Assembly (NCBI GenBank): GCA_036023115.1
Contig: JAYKKT010000074.1
Coordinates: 7,828,001-7,892,000, forward strand
DNA from: Brasenia schreberi
Lineage: Eukaryota; Streptophyta; Magnoliopsida; Nymphaeales; Cabombaceae
Direction: 5' to 3'
DNA length: 64,000 nt
Shown here: piece after piece, positions 27,635-39,252 of the stretch
Layout of the letters: every line of letters starts with the position of its first letter
Numbering within the stretch: position 1 is the first letter of the stretch
Position numbers and translations under genes: made by a program
Notes under the pieces: generated by a model
Databases searched by the model: none
What the model was told of the DNA's origin: nothing
What the model saw: the letters and a program-made list of their open reading frames with translations, nothing else

Positions 27635-30161
27635 CAGCAGCAAATCACATGGTGATTGTCACGATGGAGACGTGCAGATGTGGCAAATTGCTGCTCCCTC
27701 TTCTTACATTCATTTGCATAGCTGGAGAACGGGTTCACTTGGTTGGTTGGGTGCACAGGGTCGGTTTAGTACCTGCTCCTGTTTGCAGGGTTGTGGCGGG
27801 GTTTCCTGGCTTGGGTTCAACACGCGTTCAGGGCCAAGTGCATGTAGTTGTAGCCTGACCGGCTCTGAACCTAGCATAAGGTCCCACCCCACACACCTAA
27901 GAGGCCATATTGAGTTCATACAAGTAAGTACTAAGGAAATCAAAGGGTCCCATGATTCGGATCTCTCGAACTCTGTTGTTCTAGTTATCCTATTGTTGTT
28001 CTATTTTTTTCAATTTGGATGTGCTCCGCAATAGTTCCCTTAGATGATCATGTTATCTTGTCATAATTGTTAGTTTAATATATCAATCTTTTCCCTGTAT
28101 TTAACACGATATTGTGCATTTCCCGATTTTTCTTGCAGGTGAGCGTATTAACAAAGTGATAGATTTAAATATTGTTTCTTTTTCTTTTTTTAAAATCATG
28201 TACGATAGACATATCCCTACTAAAGACCGACATATCTTCACTTAGTTAATTTCACCAAGTATATAGTCATGCAATTTGATTCGTATCTAGCTTTTTTTAT
28301 TAGAAAACCACGATAGAAAACTGAACAAACCTCAGGGGGTTATGGCTTTGATGGGACGAACCAAATCACCTCATGAAGTTTTATTAAGCAGCTTAAGATT
28401 AGACAAACACTCTCAGACTTACCACAAAGAACCACAACCCTTTTGTTAGGGAGTTGATTCGGAAGCACTCTCAAGTTGACGGCCATGAGTTCAACACAAG
28501 GTGGTGCATTTGGTAGGAGTCTGGCTAACCCCAGCTTACCTGTGAAGAAAAACTCTTATATTCTTTAAACTGATACAACTAAGACCAAGGCGTGGCATGC
28601 AACTAGTATGGAAAGCTCTTCCTTTGTGGGTTGTTTGTGCTTGATCAACTTAGTAGGCTAACACGACTAAGTTTTTATAACAATTAATTATATCGAGGAC
28701 AATTAAGAAGTTGTGGGAACCCATTAATGCCTCTTAATATTTTGTTCATCATATTATCCAAGTTTACAACTCATAAATGAAAGCCAAGGGTACCTTACTT
28801 CCTTTAATGAAAGTTGGCAGCAATTATATCCATACTATAATGCTATTTAATATTTTGATAGAGCTTGGTACATTTTGGGTACTTTGGTGTAGGCTAATCA
28901 CTTAAAAGTCCTTAAAGGCCATGCTTTGTTTAACTATTAGTGGAATTAGGGTAAAGCGATCAACGATAACTCGAATTTGGCTTGGTCATGCCATTTTTGA
29001 GATCACTAATACTTCACTCTAGCAGCTCACAAGCTTAATTGAGATTTACATATATTATATGATATATAACTAATCTCGCCCATGGACCCTTTTCCTCTCC
29101 GGTTTCATTTTAACTTAATTTCCTGTCTTCCCCAATTACTCCCCTACTATGCAAAATCACCATGGAGTTAACCTAATGGCTCACAACAAAGAACTGAAAT
29201 GTTTACTTTTATATTGAATACGTTATTTGTACTGATAGGGCCCTTTGGAAAATTGTACATGATAATGTGACATTTTAATAGGTTAAAAAGATATCAAAGG
29301 AACTGGATGGGGTACTCTCAGAACAGAATAAAATTCACATATATAACTACATTCTTCCTTAAATTCCCATATTTTGTTCTATCGATATATAACATGGGAA
29401 GGCACAAGCGCCGAGCCTAGTTGACTCCCATACCCACTTTAGGGTGAGTTGAGGCATGTGCTTCAATAAAAATCCTAAAAACTTTTAGGTTTATTATTGT
29501 ATGTAGGTAAATACAAGTGTTTTGTGGACGTGAAAAATATGAAAATTTATGAGTTTGCCACGGCTGCTAGCTATGCCTGCTTGGTCCCAACACAGTGAAG
29601 GTTTCATGTCGCAGCATGAACAACTCGAGCAAACCGCCTTATCTTCTCTATTTGTCACCGTAATCTTAAGTATTCTATCTTAAAAGCTCCCTTAAGCGAA
29701 GAGAGTATTCTCCTAATAACGAGAAAATATTTATACATGTAATTCAAAGATCTCAGGTGTAATGAACAAAATTGCAGAAACAAGTAACTGAACAAGTTTT
29801 TCTAATTCGGATCTCTTCTAGAAAATCAAGTCCCTCATTGACTGCCTCTATCTTCGAAGCTGGTGTGATGAATCGAACATGTTTTTTTTGTTTTACTGTT
29901 TGGTACAACGAGGAAGCCATATGCATGCCCTGGGTATCAAACTCATGAACTTCAACCTGTGAGTGAACCCCCCAGGCTCGGTAGGAAGCCTGTTTTAACC
30001 AATGAATAAAAGGATATCGTATGTTAAAATGCATTTCTAATAAAAACCTGTCTTCAGTTTAGCATGATATATATAATATATATAATTTAATTCTTATCTT
30101 CTCAAGAATAAATTTCACCTGGCTCAAAGATTATTTAAGATTCGTGAAGGAGAATTCCAAT

Positions 30162-30163
<2 letters not shown>

Positions 30164-30212
<49 letters not shown>

Positions 30213-30213
30213 C
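30164..30213. repeat. (AC)n(AT)n microsatellite
   Basis: About 17 AC units followed by about 7 AT units. Confidence 0.95.
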
Positions 30214-30407
30214 ACTGTATTTGATTCGAAAGTGCTGCACAATTGCATTTACATGAAATGTTAAACATGGGCACAAGGATTTGCGTGGTTCGGCATAATG
30301 TGCCCATTCCACCAACAAGACGAGAAGGATTTTCGCTACGAGAAGAGTGGCTGACAATCACTCACCCCTCACAAGAACTTTATCAAATTTTCTTATTAAT
30401 TTAATTG

Positions 30408-30626
30408 AGAATATCGTTTAAGATGGTTTGAACATATAGAAAGAATATCAAAATAAGAACCTAGGATTTTGAAAATATTAAAAGAGGTAGAGGATGACCA
30501 CAAACATGTTGGAAAGAAACAATAAAGAATGATCTAGTTAACATGACACATGATAGAGCTATGTGGGAACAAAGAATCTATAGCTGACCCGGTCTAGCAC
30601 GAAAAATGGCTTAGTTGTTGTTGTTG
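30408..30626 (+). mobile_element. LINE 3'-end fragment, (TTG)n-tailed family
   Basis: Closely follows the 3' end of the LINE at 35474-36527: TTTAAGATGGTTTGAACATA, then AAAAGAGGTAGAGGATGACC, GACCCGGTCTAGCACG and GGCTTAGTTGTTGTTGTTG. It has several small deletions and no open frame. A strongly 5'-truncated insertion. Confidence 0.85.
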
Positions 30627-33600
30627 AATCTAACGAGGAGAGGGGGAGGCACCCCCAAGAGATCCCAACACGAGCCCTATCAGCCTATGCCCTCTGCGAC
30701 GAAGGCATATCTCTTATTTTCATGAAGCATTAAACCCTTTTCAAGCCAGGTCAGGTTCGTGTTAATAAGAATTCAAGCCACATTCAACAGAATAATATTC
30801 TTCCAAGTACCAGTCGAGGAATAACTAAAAGGTAGCTTAAGGATTTGGAAAAAGAAAAGAAAACAATAAATTTTAATCATGGTCATGTCTAAAATTAATT
30901 TATTACTAAACAAATAAAATATAGCTAACCATGGTGATCAGCTCATAGTAAAATGAAGGGGCGTCGTAGGGGACCCCTCCTCGGGGTGACAGGACCGTAC
31001 CCGGCTGAGACGTCGAGTGGTCAAAACCCGGTGCGTGCATCCATCCCCTTCGATGAAGAAATGCTGTTGATGAATGTTTCGGCCAGCAAGCGTGTACTGT
31101 CACAGCAGCAGTTTTGCCCTCCAAAAGGGACGCCCGAACGTCCTACAAAACTATTTTCAAGGGGCAGGGGCCCGAAAGAAAGCCCTCCGCGAACAATTTG
31201 GCGAAAGGATAAAAGTAATTAAAAAGAAACGTTGAGAGGAGGAAGGGCATTTCGTAGGCACTTATGAGTAATGGCACACAACACTCACATGCACGAAGGC
31301 TGCAACCCAAGCACCATGGTGGCAGGCCTGTCTCTGCTCCTCTCTTAGCACATGCATTTGCCTGCATCATGTGCACGCCCACCCTCTTTCTTCCACTCCT
31401 ATTCCGAGGAGACCTCCATAAGGGTGGCTCTTGGGTAGGGCCACTAAGCCAACCCCCTTAGGTCCCAACATTTTTTTATACACCTATAGCATTTAGTGTC
31501 ATAGGCCTCCCAATGTATATGTCTTATTATTTTAGGGCCCAAATGTTCAAGTTGCGTGTACTATCCAATTTCGAATTTAGGCTTAACTTGTGTTGTGCCA
31601 CCCATGCTTCTCCGCTAGATGATGAGATCCATCTCTACTTACCATATGTTTCAAGTCCTTTCAATCAAATCCAACCATAAGAAGGATCTAGCTTAGTGCT
31701 CAAATTGGTGTTTCTTACTTGGTTGTTTTGGATAATAACACTGACATGGTGACTTTAAGCAGGTTTGATAAAAGGTTCTAGTAGAATTAGAATTTGATTT
31801 TTTTTTTGTACTTGCAGTTCTAAGTTCCATTCTGAATCAAACACAGAACTTGTTGGTAACATGAAACTATGGTTCAGTAGATCCAACTTTAGTCAAAAAC
31901 TTTGATACCAAAAAGGAGGTAGGCCACACAAACTATACAGAGTTTTGTACAAAAAGTTTCGTTAGGCATCAAACACAAAACTTGTTGGTAGTATGAATGT
32001 ATGGTCACTAGATCCAACTTTAGTCAAAAACTTCGACACCAAAGAGGAGGTGGGCCACACAAACTATATAGGGGTTTTGCACAAAAACCCAAATGTCATG
32101 AATCAAATATAAAATCATCTTTACAAGCCTATGTGGGTATGAACTTGCAGTTCTAATACTAAGGGCCTCGCACCACTAAATAAATTCACCCCTAAAGGAA
32201 ATCCAATAAAAAAAATCATGAAGATTCACCTAAAATATGCACCAGCCTGCTTTCAGAATAAATGCATGGTAGTTAAAGAACAGTAATTAAGATTCTTATT
32301 TAAAGTGGAAGCATGCATAAATGGTTTTCTGGGATAACTTGTAATGCAAATGATGAGATAAATGATATTCGCATTTCTTATATTTTTTCTTATCCTTTGT
32401 CTTTTCATTGAAAAAAAAAAAACGGAAACATAAGTAGGCCATACATTATACATTGTGAGTTCCATCATCGCATGGTCATTTGAGGTTCCCTTGCTAAAAG
32501 AATGAAGAAAAACGCAAAGCAGTCCCAATGCGATTCTAAGAAAAATATGCTAATAACTTAATCGGGACCCACACATTTACTCCCTTCTATGAGAAGGAAA
32601 AGGGTTTCTCTGCATCTAAACCATGCTTCTATTGTTGAAACAAGTAATGGTGGTTTTAGTATCTACTCCTTTTTCTCTGAGACAAAATTGCATTAAACCG
32701 TGTAATATATAAAAGTATATGTTTAGTTTTAGCCAAACATTGACAATAGTTATTCCATACTTTTAAACTCCCAATACACACACATATACATTTATACATA
32801 CATATATGTATGTATGTATGTAGATGTATAACCGAATTGGGTACTCTCTGGTTTTGGTTCCGCTGGTATTGGGTATGGTTCAATTATGATTCCAATATGA
32901 TCCCGAATGGGAGAAGGAACTAAACCCCCTTCTAGTCCCCTATTATCACGCTTTTCTGGTCCAGGTTTCATTAGGTGAAATCTTCTCTTTTGTTTGATGG
33001 GTGGTGGCGAAGGCGTTCCGTGGGGTCCACAAGGACAACGAGGTCCTAGACAAAACGACACGTTGCACATCCTGGATGGCGGTCGAAATAAGGGCGACCA
33101 TCGGTTGGTAGCTTCTCTCTGAGAGAGAGAGAGAGGTGGTCCCCAGTAAATTCTTCTGTAAGGACACGTGGACGATTCCGACGCCAGGCGCCGATAGCAT
33201 GGCTGTTGACCTTGACCGTTCGTTGATTCTCGCCTTGGGGCCCACGTCGCCAGGTAGTTACCGTCCCTTCACGTCTCCCGAGTGCAAAGGGAGGGACCAC
33301 CCGACTCGTTACCAGGGGACCGACCGGCCCGTCCCTTTCTTCCCCTGCGCTTCTGGTTCTGATGGATCAAGATCCGATTTTGCAATGAAATTGTACGAAA
33401 GCATAGATCGTGACTCAAAGTTTCGAAAGAGTTAATTCTTTGAACTTGGTTAGGTTAAAAGATCAGATGTCAAATTTAATGAGCAAACTCGTTCAATTTG
33501 TCTAACTAGACTAGCCCATACCGGCGACATTAGCTGTAACAAGCTAACGAGCTAAAAATGCAAACAATTTGGATTCGAAAAACAAATTACAATTAAGCCT

Positions 33601-34935
33601 TTTCAACTCGTTTAGCTTGTTTACCCGCTGCGATCTGAAAGCTTACGCGATGGTTATCAAGAAGAAAGTGGATATCTAACTAAGTTTATTTGACTTGGAC
33701 CCATGATCCACAAATTGCCAGGTGAATCAAGTCACTATGTTTTGATCTCTCTAGAGGGCCTTGACTGATTATTATGTGTGGAACTGTTCACCAAAACAAA
33801 TAGGTTTGGTTGGATCCAAATAGAATGTGCCAACCAACCAAAGGAACTTAATGAGAACGCTATGGATAGCGAGCACCACGAGACTTTATTTCACATGGAA
33901 ACATTAGTTAAAGTGCTCTAGGTTGAACCGTGGATCAGCTCGGTTCAGCTCTTTTTAAGGATCATTTATTTGCGGGTTGTTCTATTCATTGGCCAAACAT
34001 GAGCAGCTCATTAGAGTTGAATGACTCGAGTATGCACAATTGTTCTTAATCTTGAATTGTTCTGTTGGAAATGAACACGACATCATTCATTGAGCAATTT
34101 TTTTTTAAGAAAACAACTAAGTTGCACAAAATAATCATTTGGTTGAAATGAATATAGCCATCATCCATTGACATGTGTGAGCAATGGGAATAACATGTAT
34201 TTGGGTCACAGATCTATCTGTATCCAGAATCATTACATTGGACGAGACTGACCTAGGTCCATAAACTTGGTATACAACTAATCATCTGGTTATTGTACCC
34301 TGCAAGTTCGATTCAATCTCCACCCACCACCTGAGTTGATTTAGGTGTCCACAGAACCCAGATGCACGACTCCCAGAGCACCAATTACTCTCAGATGGCA
34401 AAATATAGTTGAGGAAAGATACTATCTACAACGATAATTTAAAAAATGATGCCACTTTCTTGATGAACAGACAATTCAACTTTGCGATCCCTGAGCACCA
34501 ATTACCTGGCTAAATTTTCTGCTAATTCAAGTTTGTATCCAATAAGGTGCCGAACAAAATGGATAATAGATAAATTCTATAGGTCCAATTTCATATAAAA
34601 GCACATTTCGTGAATATTTTGAGAAAAATGCCAAGGAAGCGCTCATGCAGCCCTTTACTGAATGACATAAGTTAGTCATTGAGATAAAATCCAGACAATC
34701 CTTGGATGTCTGAAACATACAACTGAAAAGTTTAACGCTGAAGAGAAACTCCAAAACCTCAAAGCTCCAACCAAACTCTACAAGCTAGCAAGACAATTTC
34801 ATCTCCAGGCGATCACTCATCGATGAACTAGACTCATCAAGAGGAGATAACTGACAGAAAACAGCAGACAGAATCGAAATGTTTCTGCATAAACAGAGTA
34901 TGTAACTTTTGATGTTACCTAAGAACTATTTGCTT
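30627..34935. other. Intergenic, no gene supported
   Basis: Includes a tandem repeat at 31836-32095 and a GC-richer island at 33000-33430 without recognisable coding. The minus frame 30906-31124 (GWMHAPGF ... PRGGVPYDAPSFYYELITM) looks more protein-like than its surroundings, but I do not recognise the family and found no splice partners. Confidence 0.4.
31836..32095. repeat. Tandem repeat, two units of about 132 bp
   Basis: ATCAAACACAGAACTTGTTGG at 31836 recurs as ATCAAACACAAAACTTGTTGG at 31968, and similarity continues through TAGATCCAACTTTAGTCAAA and GCCACACAAACTATA. The two units differ by scattered substitutions. Confidence 0.85.
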
Positions 34936-37900
34936 TTAATGCTCGAGAGGGCGAGGAGCACGAGGCCTTACAGGCGTCTTTGATGGGCTTACCCTGCACA
35001 GTGTTGGGTATCAAGGAGCCAAATTAAAAAGGATACAAAATATAAAAGTTTCTAGTTGAGGGAAGCAGAGCGAGAAATCAATACCTTATGGGCAAGGAAC
35101 CCAAAATGGCACCACTACAGTTCAATGCATTAATTGCACTTTCCGCCTGCAAAAGGGCATATCTCTTAGAAGCTTTAGTCTTCCATACTTCAAATTAAAA
35201 AAATATGTACAACTGCAACAAGGAACTAACAGCAATATGGCATGTCGATAATCAAATTGATGGTTATTTTCAATATCCCTGAATATCTAATTTACAAGCC
35301 CATGTTGTGACAGTTCTTTCTTAATGATCTTTGTCTCTCAGCAATAGAGAATTTTTTTTTCTCAGCAATAGTAAGACTACGTGTGACAGCAGTTGCAAAG
35401 ATATTCAAAATATAGCGGTACTTTCCACTGCAAAACACATACAGAAATTTTTTTCTCAGCAGTAGAAAGACTATGATAGGGTACCGAGGGAGGTTCTTTG
35501 GAGAACTTTGGAAAAAAGAGGTATCCCATTGACATATATTAACCTTATAAGAGACATGTATGATGGTGCAAAAACATGTGTGAGGACTCATGAAGGAACG
35601 ACAGACTTCCTTGAAGTTAATATTGGGTTACATCAAGGATCAACTTTAAGTCCATACTTATTTATAATGGTGATGGATGGGTTAACAAAACATATTCAAG
35701 ATGAAGTACCTTGGTGTATGTTATTTGCAGATGACATTATATTAGTGGAGGAGTCTAAGGAAAAAGTTAATAGAAAATTGGAACTATGGAGAGAAACATT
35801 AGAAAACAAAGGCCTCCGACTTAGTAGAACAAAGACAGAATATATGGAATGTAAGTTTGATCATTTGGCTACTTCAGAGGACATAGAAATTAAAATTGGC
35901 ACACATTGCATTCCCCAAAAGGAAAGTTTTAAATACCTAGGGTCAATTTTTCAAAGTGATGAAGAATTGATGGAGATGTTACACATAGAATTAATGCTGG
36001 TTGGTTAAAATGGAGAAGAGCATCAGGTATTCTTTGTGATAAGAAGATACCATTAAAATTAAAAGGTAAATATTATAGAGCAGCAATTAGGCCTGCCATG
36101 TTTTATGGTTCTGAGTGTTGGTCAGTTAATCATCAACATATACAAAAGATGTCTGTGACAGAAATGAAGATGTTGAGATGGATGAGTGGTCATACAAGAA
36201 AAGACCGTATACATAATGAGGTTATTAGAAACAAATTAGGAGTGGCACAAATAGAGGATAAAATGAGAGAACATCGTTTAAGATGGTTTGGACATATAGA
36301 AAGAAGATCAAAAGAAGAACCTGTAAGAAGGTTAGAAAAACTAAATTTGGAAAATATTAAAAGAGGTAGAGGACGACCACAAAAGTGTTGGAAAGAAACA
36401 ATAAAGAATGATCTAGCTTATTGGGAGTTAACTGCTAACATGGCACACGATAGGGATCTGTGGAAACAAAGAATCCATGTAGCCGACCCCGTCTAGTATG
36501 GGAAAAGGCTTAGTTGTTGTTGTTGTTGTAGAAAGACTACGTGTGACAGCAGTTGCAAAGATATTCTAATTATAGCGGTACTTTCCACTACAAAACACAC
36601 GCCGTGCTTTGCCCTCTTGACCTACCCAGCACGTCTCCAGCATATCAACTTAGCTTTCTCCATTGTAATATCGTGGATTACATATTGCAAGGTTAAAAAG
36701 TTCGGGAAATCTCGCATCTTGCTGAGTTTTTCTCACTAGATTCTACATAATTCTATTTTATGTAGCATGTTTTGTTCTACTTAGTTTTAAACTAATTTTA
36801 TCTATTAGAACCTTCAAAGCTTGCAATCTTCTTTGGCTTCGCTAACAAATATCACACAAATTCCCAAGGTTATCAACCAAAAAACTTTGACCAGCACAAC
36901 GTTATCTATGATTAATGCAAAGAGCTATGAAATACAGGAGCTGACACCTAAGTGAACGTCAGCTTAGGCACTGACACCTTTTTTTTCGATAAGAAACACC
37001 TTAGGCACTGAACAACACCAAATACTGACACTGTATACGGCTGAACACCAGTAAGCCATCTCAAACACCATTATCATCCATCTTTTCTAAAATAATAGTA
37101 AATGTTCAATTTGACTAATCTAATACTCTCTCCTCTCTCGGTGTTCTGTCGTAGTCTGATAGAGTGACAAAATCTCTGTCACAGCTCAAGCTTTATCCCC
37201 TCAGCCTCTCCACTCAAAACATACACTAACGTATACATATGTATGTATGTATGATGCATCATTGATTTATAAACGTTTGCATTTCTGCACCTGCACCCAC
37301 ACTGCATTCATGTCATATACCAAGACATTCATGGTGCTAAAGTAGAAACCTTAGTGCAACCCGACCTTAACATGGGAAATACGTGTTTCTCTGCATGAAC
37401 TTCTAAGGGCCATTACAGTTCCTTCATCCATGTAAAAATGTACTTGTGAGTCAAGTGGGTCAACTTAGTAACTTGCAGGTATATTATCTTTTGAAATGGA
37501 ACTTCCACAGAAAGAGAGAAAATTGAAGAAGGTATAATCCTCGGCAGTGGGTACGTTCAACCGTACATTATAATTGACTATGAACCCATCACTAGAAACA
37601 GCAAAAAAACAAGTTCCTAACAAAAAGGAATTCCAATTCACACATTAAAATCATAGATTAGAAAAAACTACTGCAACTTTTTCCATAATAAAAAAAGATT
37701 TGACGCCTTTAAATGACTAATGTTGACGCAAAAAAGTAGCAAAAGCACTCAGACTTTGCCGAGTCAATATGGGAGTTGGCTTGCCTCAGCCGAGCCAGAA
37801 CTGATTTTGTGCCAGGGTCATTCATTAGGTCAACCTAGTAAATGAATGAGTTGGGCCGAGTCAAGTCCTTGGTGTTGCAAACTAGCAACAGAATAAATGG

Positions 37901-39162
37901 CATTCTTGTCAGACATGCATTCATATAAATGTAGTTCAATATATGTGCAGAACTAAAAGCTAAAAGTGATCTGCACTCATCCATGCAGGCAGAGATACAA
38001 TGAAGTTCATAAGAAAAGCAGTTGGGATACGTTACGTATGATAAAACAAGTTTAACCAGTAAAAGACATAAAGGCAAAATATTGCTGCAAAAGCAGATGA
38101 TGGAAACAATAACGGGATGGTTCATGCCTCCAAGAGGCTACCAAACTCTAGCTTTTAATTGGTTGCCCAAAAAGTGAGCTTAAGAAATCACGAAATGCGC
38201 TTAACAATGCAGTAGATAAAACAGCAAACTGGACCACAAGAAGATGATCATAGGACGACTAATGAATAAAAGGGCAACAGTGGTAGTTGACGACATTCAT
38301 TACACTGCTGAGATACAAGGAACAAACTTCCAAGATACTGCTTCCAACAGCATCTTTTGATCACTTTCTGATGAATGACTTGAAAACCAAAGCTCAATCC
38401 ATATATAAATCTCAACGGTTTACTCTAACAGATTGAAGATCCCGAGTACTTATTAGACAAAAAATGGGTTCTGAGATCCTCCAATTGGGTAAGCAATATT
38501 AGGAAGTTTCATCAGCATCACAAACAACAGAGAAGCAACTTGAGTTCAAAGCTGCCAGAAGCAGTGAGCAGCTTTTGCGACAGTCAAAGGAATGATATAG
38601 TTGCAAAAGCATATTAGGAGGTATCTCAAGAAAGACATCAGAAAGCTGATGGCAGCTTCTGAAACTTATGATTTATATCCATTTGAAATAGGACAGATAC
38701 AGAAAGGCTTCAACTAAAAAAAATCATGCACTTATGAGATAGGACCAAAAGTTCTTACGTATTTGTATCCCATATACTTAGATTCCACTGGCAATTGCCA
38801 ATTCTGTATAGAGTCTTTTACATGTTTTCCTCTCACTACTTGGGACTCCACCAGTAACAGGAGCTATCTGTACTACTACTGCTCGAATTCTGGACATTCT
38901 GCATACATGTTTTGCTGGTTTTCTTACAAATTCCCATTCCACAGGCACAATATAAACGAGATAGTAAAGTTCCTGAGTCATGCTTAAGTGAGAGAGCACA
39001 CAAAGCTGACATTCCGCATTCATATATCAAGACAACTTAAAAGACAGTATTTCTGGCTCATAAAAAAGGTTAAACAAAATATGTATAAACCTTTAATCCC
39101 TTTAGACAAACAGATAGGTAGACAGAGAGATGGATAGGCAGATACATACAGACATGCATACT

Positions 39163-39252
<90 letters not shown>

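Larger units (their letters stand above)
26248..30407. other. Intergenic, no gene supported
   Basis: Begins with the GAGA-rich upstream region of the RRM gene. Holds microsatellites at 27038-27064 (GT then GA) and 27552-27634. The segment 28447-28560 resembles the SINE-like copies (GAGTTCAACAC followed by GGTGGTGCAT). The frame 29753-30034 (minus) is of unknown meaning. No multi-exon structure was found. Confidence 0.45.

Noticed and set aside
35508..36496. A host reverse-transcriptase-like gene
   Set aside because: It lies inside a LINE with target duplication, (TTG)n tail and a frameshift.
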